From the NCBI GenBank assembly GCA_037693485.1, contig CM075350.1, positions 118,111,001-118,175,000 of the forward strand: a stretch of 64,000 bases of DNA. The letters run 5' to 3'. Shown here piece by piece: positions 11,474-20,672 of the stretch. The notes beneath the pieces were generated by a model. That model was not told the DNA's origin. It saw only the letters and a list, made by a program, of their open reading frames with translations, and ran no database searches. Made by a program: the position numbers and the translations under genes. The stretch is from Kitagawia praeruptora. Taxonomy: Eukaryota > Streptophyta > Magnoliopsida > Apiales > Apiaceae. Position 1 is the stretch's first letter. Every line of letters starts with the position of its first letter.

Positions 11474-11945
11474 TCTATACTATATTATTAAAATATAGTA
11501 TATTATTAAAGTAGAAACATTAAAAATTTTGTAGTCGATCGATACAATACAGTGCTTATATTTTGTTAATTGGGTTTTTTAACTTAGTTTTTGGTACTTG
11601 AGCCCAAAATAGAATAGTAACACACCTTTAGTCTCTACTCTCTACTCATTGCACAATTCAATTTTAATTTTTTTAAGGACCATATTATTTAAAATACAAT
11701 GTTGTAACACGATTGACTATTTCACAAACTTATTTTAATTAATTTGCATATAATTAAAACACATATAATTTCTTTAATTTTTACACTTATCCTAAAATCT
11801 ACTTTTTTAAAAACCTATTTTAACGGTTTATAGCAATTAAAAATCTATTATAATTCAAATATTAATCATAAAAAGTAAATATTAAAATGTATAAGAATAT
11901 TAAAACATAAATATTAAAAATAATCGTGCAATGGATACAAGCTAG
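11474..11945 (+). mobile_element. Short non-autonomous Helitron
   Basis: The 472-bp element begins TCTATACTATATTATTAAA after an A and ends with CTAG before a T, the Helitron A/T insertion rule. Upstream of CTAG there is only a weak hairpin (ATCGTGCAATGGATACAAG), eroded compared with intact relatives. The 5' end is closely like those at 22849 and 63499. Confidence 0.7.
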
Positions 11946-11967
11946 TATGTATATGTAACTAAACATC

Positions 11968-12265
11968 GTGGTTCAGACTTTTGGAAGCTTATCAAGATTA
12001 AGGATTTGAACTGTGTGGATTTCGTGCTACTTGATTTAGATGCTATTATTGGAAAAAACTTATCGGATTATTGAATAAATTTTCAATACTTTTTTAGATA
12101 TTGAATGTTGGATTTGTGGAGCTGCGTCTCCGATTTTATGTTCTTGAATTATTTGAGTTTGACCACTACTTTGACTTTCGTTAATTTTGGAGTATTTGAA
12201 TAGAGAATCCATTTTATTTTAGTTTCGTATTTAGAATTAATATCCCGAAAATTCGGGATGTTACA
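11968..12265 (+). mobile_element. Gypsy LTR 3' fragment (plus orientation)
   Basis: This matches the 3' end of the intact 1.94-kb LTR at 15312-17251 in opposite orientation: shared TTTTGGAAGCTTAT, TGGATTTGTGG and the palindromic end TCCCGAAAATTCGGGATGTTACA at 12243-12265. It is truncated on the left near 11968. Confidence 0.8.
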
Positions 12266-12267
12266 GT

Positions 12268-12280
12268 TGGCATCAGAGCC
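12268..12280 (+). other. Primer binding site, initiator tRNA-Met type
   Basis: TGGCATCAGAGCC lies two bases after the LTR end. The initiator methionine tRNA 3' end gives TGGTATCAGAGC, so the match has one mismatch. The next bases, AGGTTCGAA, extend a tRNA-like look. Confidence 0.75.
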
Positions 12281-12387
12281 TAGGTTCGAACCCTGTAGAC
12301 TACCTTTTAGGTTTAACTTGTGAGATTGGGCCTTACATTTTGTGTTGCATGATATAAATATTATTTTGTTATCTCGAAATTTTGTAG

Positions 12388-12972
12388 ATGTCAGCAAACG
12401 ATTCGTTTAGCAAAAAGGTGTCCTATAGCATCGAGGAGGACCCTAGCGAGCATTTTCCGATGGACGAGGCACCTGGTTACAATAGCGACGACTCTGTCAA
12501 CCGACCTCATCCAGAAGAAGCTATTGATGAGTCTATGGAGGAAGATCCGAAAGATAGAGAGATCAGACTTTTGAAGATAGAACTCGAGATATACAAGGAA
12601 AGGATTGCACTTGACGATGAAAAGGCAGAGAATGCGATCGAGACGTTGAGGATTCGAACCGAAACGGTGGAAAGGGTCCGGAATGCAATTGAGAAAGTGG
12701 TGTCGTCCGGGACAAGAGAAGGCAATGAAAAGCATATGGGAAATTATATATCCAGAGCATTATTTTTATATCCAGAGCAACAAAAAGTGAAAAGACAAAA
12801 ATGCCCTTATGTTAAACCAAGAGTACCCCCTGCATTCACAAAAACAAGGATAATTTTGTCTTTTTATTTGTTGTTGCTCTGGATATAAAAATAGTGCTCT
12901 GGATATATAATTTCCAAAGCATATTCATGGAGACCCGAAGATGGGTCAAAAAGACTCGGAAGGACGTGGATA
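12388..12972 (+). pseudogene. Gypsy gag N-terminal fragment, interrupted by a MITE
   Basis: The ORF starts MSANDSFSKKVSYSIEEDPS and continues with an acidic, coiled-coil region (EIRLLKIELEIYKERIALDD). It is nearly identical to the minus-strand copy at 14720-15272, so it belongs to a repeat family and is not a host gene. A 178-bp MITE at 12738 breaks it after about residue 116. The sequence then resumes (GGAGACCCGAAGATGGGTCA) to about 12972, where it joins an inverted LTR. Zinc-knuckle and pol regions are absent. Confidence 0.75.
12738..12915. mobile_element. Mutator-like MITE inside gag
   Basis: Terminal inverted repeats start GGAAATTATATATCCAGAGC. They also contain a second internal TATATCCAGAGCAACAA in each arm. 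The 9-bp target duplication AAAGCATAT is perfect (12729-12737 and 12916-12924). The uninterrupted gag copy at 14.9 kb shows the empty site. Length and 9-bp duplication fit a Mutator-type MITE. Confidence 0.88.
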
Positions 12973-13125
12973 AAATAAAATAAAAACGAAACTAAAATAA
13001 AATGGATTCTTTATTCAAATACTCCAAAATTAACGAAAGTCAAAGCAGCGGTCAAACTCAAATAATTCAAGAACATAAAATCGGAGACGCAGCTCCACAA
13101 ATCCAATATTCAATATCTAATAAAG

Positions 13126-14441
13126 GAGTAAATTGCACTGTAGTGGCCAAATAAATTAATTTTTTGCACTTTGATGACCAAAGTTGCAAATCTTGCACTA
13201 AGATGGCTCGAAATTCTTTTTTTAGCCACTTAAATGACTTCCGTTATCCTGACCTTAACGGAGTTAAAATGTCAGGGGTATTATTGTCGTTAAATAAATA
13301 CTAAATACAACATAGCTATATATATATATATATATCTAATTCATCTCTTCATATCTAATTTGTTGTTGTTAAGGCGGCCAAGCCTGTGAAGAAAACAGAG
13401 ACGGTGAAGAAGGCCAAGACAAAGGCAGTTGCTCCGAAGACGAAGAAGAGAGCAGCGCCTCATGCTAAGGCTAAGGCGAAGCAGCCCAAGTCGATCAAGT
13501 CTCCTGCTGCGAAGAAAGCCAACTTAACTATTATACTCATACATAAGTTTTGAACATGATTATGATCAGCTAGGTGAAACTTAACTTTTTATGGAGTCAA
13601 GGACCAATATTATGACTGCCTTTAATTCAGAAGCTCGGCATAATGATACATCTTTTGACATAGAGGCTAGAAATCCGAACGGCAGAGCTCTAAGTTTTGG
13701 TTGCAGTAAGGTAGGAGCATCAGTTTGGCATATAGAATAAAACTCAACCACACATGAACATGATATAGTCAGGTCCTATGTACTCTTTCAGTTTTTCTGA
13801 AGTGGTGGAGGGGCTGAAGTTCCCAAATTGATTATTAACTCATGCATCTGGAATTCGAATTCGATGAATTCAACATGGTTTGATAAAATAACAAGTTCGA
13901 ATGTAAATAAAAAAAATTAATAAATAGACTCACTGAACTTTACCCTGGTTCAAAATAAAAACTCAGACACGAGTTTGATGACGAAAATTCAACTAAAGTT
14001 AATATCCTAAATTGCAGTTCATAAACACAACTAGGTTCGATAAATAACCAACTTGAGTCTGAGCAAAATTCTTTGTACAATGAACTTGTCAGAGTTCAGC
14101 TCGATTTAACAAGTCAAAACTCGATTTGTTTAGATTAAGGTCATAGACACATCTGTGCAGGCTTGGCCTTCTTCACCTTTTTTCCGGCGACTCCACTCCG
14201 ACTTCACAGGTTTGGAGAAGGATTGGAGAAGGGTTCTTTTTGCACAGATAAGAAAAAGACAATCATGCCCTTCTGTTTAATTAAAGGCACTAACGGTGCT
14301 TTTATTTTTTAACGGAATATAGACGGAAGTCATTTAAGTTGCTAAAAAAAGAATTTCGAGTCATCATAGTGCAAGATTTGCAATTTTGGTCATCAAAGTG
14401 CAAAAAATTAATTTATCTGGCCACTGCAGTGCAATTTACTC
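13126..14441. mobile_element. Pack-MULE carrying histone H1 sequence
   Basis: The 1316-bp element has inverted terminal repeats of roughly 120 bp that begin GAGTAAATTGCACTG. A perfect 10-bp target duplication TCTAATAAAG flanks it (13116-13125 and 14442-14451). The other LTR copies give the empty site. There is no transposase. The interior holds histone H1-like coding sequence near the left TIR and a shorter H1-like piece in inverted orientation near 14160-14220. Mutator-like elements that carry host gene pieces are called Pack-MULEs. Confidence 0.85.
13368..13520 (+). pseudogene. Captured histone H1 C-terminal tail
   Basis: One open frame reads VKAAKPVKKTETVKKAKTKA and ends KQPKSIKSPAAKKA, a lysine/alanine/proline-rich tail typical of plant linker histone H1. 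The globular domain is missing. Codons are GC-rich compared with the surroundings, in keeping with a captured host fragment. HMG-type basic tails are a weaker alternative. Confidence 0.75.
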
Positions 14442-14719
14442 TCTAATAAAGTACTAAAAATTTATTCAATAATCGATAAGTTTTTTCCAACAATAGCATC
14501 TAAATCAAGTAGCACTAAATCCACACAGTTCAAATCCTTAATCTTAATAAGCTTCCAAAAGTATGAACCTGAAACATATTAAAACAATGAGCTGCGAAGC
14601 CCAGCAAGTAACTATCGCCCAACGGCTCAAAAATAATATTTTTAAAAGTGAACAAAATTTCTGAAACTTTAAATCGATACAAAAATCAAAACAATAAAAT
14701 CATATTTTATTCCCACAAA

Positions 14720-15272
14720 ATCTGAGCATAAAAAAAAAATCAAATCATAGGGTTTCTCATATCTAAACACTTATAATAGCTAAGGTCTTATTTCAAATTA
14801 TCTCTCACACTCTCGTAAATCGTAACATTGCAATCAAATCAATCGTAATCTCGTTCCAATGTCTCCTCCACGTCCTTCCGAGTCTTTTGACCCATCTTCG
14901 GGTCTCCATGAATATGCTTTTCATTGCCTTCTCTTGTCCCGGACGACACCACTTTCTCAATCACATTCCGCAGACTTTGGAGATGACCCTTTCCACCGTT
15001 TCGGTTCGAATCCTCAACGTCTCGATCACATTCTCTGCCTTTTCATCGTCAAGTGCAATCCTTTCCTTGTATATCTCGAGCTCCTCCTTCAAAAGTCTGA
15101 TCTCTCTATTTTTTAAATCTTCCTCCATAGACTTATCAATGGCTTCTTCTGGATGAGGTCGGTTGACAGAGTCGTCGCTATTGTAACCAGGTGCCTCGTC
15201 CATCGGAAAATGCTCGCTAGGGTCCTCGGTGCTATATGACACCTTTTTGCTAAACGAATCGTTTCCTGACAT
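14720..15272 (-). pseudogene. Gypsy gag N-terminal fragment (minus copy)
   Basis: Starting at 15272, the frame reads MSGNDSFSKKVSYSTEDPSE with the same acidic, coiled-coil features as the 12388 copy. It loses frame near 14961. It begins 40 bp after the LTR end at 15312. The roughly 90-bp leader that carries the primer binding site in the 12.3-kb copy is deleted here. Its 3' side runs into LTR-internal sequence at 14719. Confidence 0.75.
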
Positions 15273-15311
15273 CTACAAAATTTCGAGATAACAAAATAAT
15301 ATTTATATCAC

Positions 15312-17251
15312 TGTAACATCCCGAATTTTCGGGATATTAATTCTTAATACAAAAGTTAAATAAAATGGATTCTTTATTCAAATAAACCAAAATTCCTCAA
15401 AAGTCAACGCAGCGATCTAACTCAAATAATCCAAAAATATAAAATCGGAGACGTAGCCCACAAATCCAATATTCAATATCTAATAAAGTACTGAAAATTT
15501 ATTCAATAATCCGATAAGTCTTTTCCAATAATAGCATCTAAATCAAGTAGCACGAAATCCACATAGTTCAAATCCTTAATCTTAATAAGCTTCCAAAAGT
15601 CCGAACCTGAAACATATTAAAACAATGAGCTGCGAAGCCCAGCAAGTAACTATCGTCCAAAGGTTCAAAAAAAATATTTTTAAAAGAGAACAAAATTTCT
15701 GAAACTTTAAATCGATAAAAAGAATCTAAACAAATAAATCATATTTTATTCCCACAGTTCTAAATTACGGTCACACTAAACCAGTGACACGGTTCTATGT
15801 TCGATGGGGGCCAGTTTACGTCCCTCGTTAAGTCTCACTTAACAAGGTATCTATGTGTTCCGGAACGTGCGTAAACTAGTTCTATAATTTTATATGTCAC
15901 ACTATCCGGTGACCGGATTCTATGATTCATTACGCAACTAAAACGGGGGAATTCTAAAATAATTCTTTTCTAAAATCAATTTTCGATATCACAAATTTCG
16001 ATAACCAAATCAAACAGATATTTAGAAACATAATAAAAACAAATTTTATAACATTAGTGAGCAACGAAAAGTCACTTACCTCGAACGCGATACTTAAACA
16101 CTGTAAATTAGTGCAGGAGTTGATCTAATAATTTAATTAACAAAAATCAAGACATGATTTATTGATCATCCTTAATCCATTTATACATAATTAATTACCC
16201 ATTTTTAACCATTTCTAATCACAAATGAACTGGACAGAAGACTGCAACAAAATAAACAAGCAAGCAAATGGGCCTTAAGCCCAACATAGCATACATGCAG
16301 TTTGTTCCAATTTTAATATGTGTTTACACACTTAAGGACTTAATCCCATAAGTGATAATTAATAATATTAATCCTAATATACACATGCGTAGGAGATTGG
16401 AGACTACCGCATAACTAAATCATATCAAAATTACTTAATGATTTTTAGTGTTGGTATTCTACTAAAACAATTACAATTGACTTATAAACAACTAGCTTAT
16501 AATTTACATAATCACAAAGTTAACACTTAAATCATATTTGAAAATTAACTAACAAAAATCAAGTTTTAAATATTATAAGACTATAAATTATCGAATTTAA
16601 AACAAATTAATTAATCAAATAGTAAATCATGTTTTAAATGATTCAACCAGAAGCTAAGACAATTTATATCTACACAATTCATAAGATATAAGTTATTTGC
16701 ACTATACATGGATTAGACTAATGGCACCTAATCAATTTACTGTACCAAAGTAAATATGTTACAGTAACAAAATAACTACCTGACAGGCATGCTCTAAAAC
16801 GTCTTGTACACACGAACATGGAGATAAATAAAATATTAATATAAATCACCAAAGCATGCTGCATATGTGAAGTACGGAGAGAAGCAAATTCTAAAAAAAA
16901 AAATCCAAGAGAATAGAAAACGAAAACATACCGATGAGTTTCTAATCGACGGAGTTATTATATAGGTAAAAAGAAACCTAAAATTAAATTAGGTATTTCT
17001 AAAACTTGCCAATAAAATTCTTACAACCTCTCCAAGTAATATTTAAAATAAAAGATTCTAACACACATAATTAGCATAATTAAAATGATATCGATTCACC
17101 AAAATATTCCTACTCTTCTTTCCAAATATAACGAATCTTATCTTTTAGAATTCTAGAATTTTCTAAATAAAATAAATATCTAATTAAAAACTACTTTAAA
17201 ATCTAATATCTAATTTTAAAAAAAAATAAAAATAAAATTATGGATTTTACA
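15312..17251 (-). mobile_element. Complete gypsy LTR (about 1.94 kb)
   Basis: On the minus strand it begins TGTAAAATCC just after a polypurine tract and ends TCGGGATGTTACA, giving TG...CA ends. It is preceded (minus sense) by gag and a polypurine tract, and followed by a second gag start. It therefore serves as the 3' LTR of one unit and the 5' LTR of the next. No pol lies on either side. Confidence 0.75.
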
Positions 17252-17268
17252 TTCTCCCCTCCTTAAAA
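17252..17268 (-). other. Polypurine tract
   Basis: On the minus strand CTTTTAAGGAGGGGAGAA lies directly before the LTR start TGTAAAATCC. This is the plus-strand priming site of the retroelement. Confidence 0.75.
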
Positions 17269-17331
17269 GAATTTGGTCCCCAAATTCACAAAATAAAATC
17301 AAATAAGTTACAAGTGAAAAGAAATCATACC

Positions 17332-18343
17332 TTAATTACGATTGTTCGTGCGACTTCCCGTGAGCTGAAATATACGTCCATTACCAGTCTTGTTATCTGC
17401 TTCTTTCCTTGGTGGTGTATTATGTGGGCATTGAGCAATCCTGTGTCCGACTTCACCGCAATGAAAGCACGCGCCTCTATTCCAACGACACTCTGTATCA
17501 ACATGGTTCCCGCCACACCTAGTGCACTTATCTTGATTCCCTTGACCTCTTATTCGATCATACACGTGAGGCTTCTTGAGTGGTCCCCCTTGAGAAGATT
17601 GTCCACCAGTTAGAGCGAACCGTTTCTTGTTCCAGTTACTTGTTGCCTTTTCAGATTCTGCTAAGCCCTTCTCGATCACCAAAGCCTTGTTGAGCACAGC
17701 CTTGTACGTTTGAAGTTCAAACGATGCCACAAAATTCCTTATGTCGCTTCGAAGTCCCTTTTCCAATCTTCTTGCTCGGTTGGTATCGTCAGCAACTAAT
17801 GTTGGTGCGTACTTTGCAAGCTTTGCGAATTTTGCTTCGTATTCCACAACGGACTTTCTCCTTGCTTGAGCCGAATGAAGTCCCTCTACTTTTGCAGACG
17901 AACTGTTCTCGGAAAGTACTTATCTTCTAGAGCCTTCTTGAACTTTGCCCATGCGTATGGTTCAGGATTTTCCTCAGTGGTTGCAGTCTCGTTCTTTCTT
18001 TGTTCCATGAGCCACCAGTCATAAGCACTTCCTTGTAGTTGATACACAGCTAAAGTGACCTTCTATTCTTCATTGCTCCCTAGCAATCCGAAAGCTTTCT
18101 CCATCTCTTGTATCCACATCTCGACTATGGCCGGATCAGTTGCTCCATCGAAAGTTGGTGGGTTCAAATGCTTGAACTGAGAGATGACATTCTGTTGTCT
18201 GGGTTGCTGATTTACGAGCGTAACCAGAGTCTCAGCTAGCAGGTCGACTACATTTCCTCCTCCATTATTGTTGCCATTCTGATTATCGTTGCCCTGATTT
18301 CCATTATTGTTGCCATGCTGATTGTTGTTGCCCTGATTGCCAT
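17332..18343 (-). pseudogene. Tekay-like gypsy gag, with stops and frameshift
   Basis: Going down the minus strand: an Asn/Gly/Gln-rich linker, then QFKHLNPPTFDGATDP, then a capsid-like segment with SAYDWWLMEQRK. The segment SVVEYEAKFAKLAKYAPTLV follows, and finally a zinc knuckle CFHCGEVGHRIAQC (CX2CX4HX4C) near 17430. There is an in-frame TAG near 18065, another TAG after VRLQK and a frameshift near 17850, so it cannot give one protein. After the knuckle the sequence goes straight to the polypurine tract, so protease, reverse transcriptase and integrase are missing. The N-terminal side is cut by a TA-flanked MITE. Confidence 0.85.
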
Positions 18344-18708
18344 TATATATATATATATATAGAGTTGCACTCCATGACAAATACCTTATATAAAGAACAA
18401 TCAAGAACACCCTTTTTTTAAGAAAAAATAAATAAAATAAATCTGATGAACAGTACCCGCCACGTCTACACTGCCACGCCAGCACTACCACGTGTAACTA
18501 CCACGTCAGCATGCCACGTGGTAGTGCTGACGTGGCAGATACTGTTCACCGATTTTTTTTTAGATCTGGTGTGTGGGTGCATTTTAATTGTGTGGCCATT
18601 AGATCATAATAGAATCAATGGTTTAGATTGATTTAAGGGTGTTCTTTATTGTTCTTTATGTAAGGGTGTTCTGTATGGAGCAATGGAATATATATATATA
18701 TATATATA
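18344..18708. mobile_element. TA-flanked MITE M2 with ACGT hairpin
   Basis: (TA)n tracts bound the element on both sides (18344-18361 and 18688-18708). Its ends carry inverted AAAGAACAATCAAGAACACC / GGTGTTCTTTATTGTTCTTT. The middle holds a large hairpin: CTGCCACGCCAGCACTACCA pairs with the segment ending TGGTAGTGCTGACGTGGCAG (18470-18540). It contains several ACGT cores, including a CACGTG G-box. Downstream are GTTCACCGA and a T-run, as in the related copies. Confidence 0.75.
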
Positions 18709-19051
18709 GGCTCCCGGTCAAATAGAAACCAAACGTAGAATAAAAACTAGAAACTAACACTAAATAAATTATATTTCATCTATTCTAAGGGCCCTGCCAG
18801 GGGCACCTTCACAAAAAATGTCCTAAATTAACTCACCAACGTTCAGCAAAAAAAAATTCACTGTTCACGCTGACGTCACTGCCACGTTAGCATAGTGAAC
18901 AGTGATTTTTTTTTTTACTAAATAGAGGGTAGATTATTATGCGTTTTTTGTATTGGGGTACCCCTAGTTTGGTCAATAGATTAGCTTCAATTTTTTATTT
19001 GGGTTTGGTTTCTAGTTTCTATTCTAATTTAATTTCTATTAGAAAAAGACC

Positions 19052-19077
<26 letters not shown>
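18709..19077. mobile_element. TA-flanked MITE M3
   Basis: It sits between the right TA tract of M2 and a second TA tract (19051-19077). The ends are inverted around AGAATARAAACTAGAAACYA. Inside are GCCCTGCCAGGGGC at 18791, a hairpin CACTGTTCAC...GTGAACAGTG (18850-18905) with GACGTCA, a T-run, ATAGAGGGTAG, and TTTTTTGTATTGGGG. The right half matches M1. Confidence 0.7.
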
Positions 19078-19083
<6 letters not shown>

Positions 19084-19654
19084 TAAAGACCAAACATCAA
19101 AAATTCGGTTGGTGGGTCCCTATGGTACTTATATTTTGGTATTTGCACTTTATAGTTTTGCAGTTTGGCCTTCATTTTCTAAAATTAACAACTTTAATAA
19201 AAAAATATCTCTAAATATTTTAAACACAAAATTTTTGAAGCACAATTTGATTTTGAACCGAGTAATGGACCTATTTATTTTAAACATATTATGATGGCCT
19301 AATTAATTTGAAAAGTAATTCTATTTAAAATAAATTTAACTATTATATTTGAAACATATCTAAAACCTATTTATTTGGGACAGTTTGTGAGCCTATTTGT
19401 GTTAAAACATATTTTTAATACATCTCTAAGATCTATTTATTATGTTCGATCTATGACATATTCATCTTCAAAAACCAATTTACTTGGGCTTATTTTAAAT
19501 TATATTTTAATGGTCCTAATTATTTTAAAAAGTTATTTAAATATTTTAACATGCCTAATTATTATATACACCTATTCTAATGAAATACTTTTTAGGCCTA
19601 CTTATTTTTTTAACAAACTTAGATAATAAAATATTAAAATACAAATAATAAATA
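19078..19654. other. AT-rich spacer
   Basis: Imperfect repetition of CCTATTTATTT and AAACATAT words; no gene or terminal structure seen. Confidence 0.5.
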
Positions 19655-19957
19655 CTCCCTCCGTTCCTCTAGGTTGTTTACATTGGGGATGGGCACGGAG
19701 ACCAAGAAAAGGTATGAAAAATGAGTTAAATTAGATGTAAGTGGGTAAAGTGATGGGACCTATCAATGTTTAATAATAGATTTGAGATAATGGAGGAAAG
19801 TATTAGGTGTAATAGTGTTTTTTATTATTAAATATGAGATAGTGGGAGAAAGTAGTGGGTGTAATAGTGGAGGAAACTTACTGTTTATGGTAATGTAAAT
19901 AAATGAGAGGGACATCCCAAGATAGTAACTGTAAAGAAATGAGAGGGACAGAGGGAG
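19655..19957. mobile_element. Stowaway MITE (Tc1/mariner)
   Basis: It begins CTCCCTCCGTTCCTCT and ends AGAGGGACAGAGGGAG, flanked by TA on each side. CTCCCTCCGT is the standard Stowaway terminus. There is no ORF. Confidence 0.9.
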
Positions 19958-19959
19958 TA

Positions 19960-20672
19960 ATTATTACTAAAAGCAAACCGTGCATCGCATGAGTTTTAAG
20001 GTAGTTTTATAAAAAAATACAAACATACTGGTCTCTGCTTTGCACATGATTATATGCCAATTTGGTAAACAAATTTAAAACATATCCAACTAAATACACT
20101 ATTTCAATGTGTAAAAAATACTATACCTAAAAAGATTAATTAAATCGAACTCTCTTAAATTTGGATATTTGAGTTACTTATCCAGAAAATATATGTTTTA
20201 TAATTTAAGATTTTATTTTTGAAAAGATAATTATGTTTTTGAGTAGAAGACAATGACATATTGACATGTCATTAAAATTTATATTTGCTAGTAAGCCACG
20301 TTAGAGTGACGTGAAATGACACAAAACGTCCAACAATATAATTAGTTAGCTAAATGGCTTAAATTTTGAAACCATCAAATTTAAATATCCTCCAAATTTG
20401 AATAAAATAAATTTTAGCTTATTAAATATAAATATATAACAAAAAAATCGTTCAACTAACGGAATCCCATTTTGTTTTGTTGGACTCGGATGGCAAATTT
20501 AGATCAAGTTTGTGCCCAAGCCCAATAATTTACCTCAACGTACGCGTAAATCATTGACATGTGACAGTGATTACAAGCTAATAAAAACATACTATCCTCT
20601 CTACAAAAAACTCACATTTTCTTCTCAGGATAAAAACCCTAGCTATAATTTCACCATTTTTTTGTTACAATC
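19960..20672 (+). promoter_or_regulatory. Upstream region of the dsRNA-binding protein gene
   Basis: AT-rich DNA precedes the ATG at 20673. No convincing TATA box is seen. The last 150 bp are richer in C and T, as plant leaders often are. No other gene is visible. Confidence 0.3.

Larger units (their letters stand above)
12973..14719 (-). mobile_element. Inverted partial gypsy LTR, split by a Pack-MULE
   Basis: Positions 12990-13125 and 14442-14719 together match the LTR at 15312-17251 in minus orientation (e.g. ATGGATTCTTTATTCAAATA, AACAATGAGCTGCGAAGCCC). The part beyond TTCCCACA is missing, so the left part of this LTR (minus sense) is lost. It joins gag directly on both sides, at about 12972 and 14720, in arrangements that a normal element would not have. 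Confidence 0.75.

Noticed and set aside
12388..12888. 166-codon ORF as a host gene
   Set aside because: A near-identical inverted copy lies at 15 kb, and it follows an LTR and primer site, so it is retroelement gag; its C-terminus is MITE sequence.
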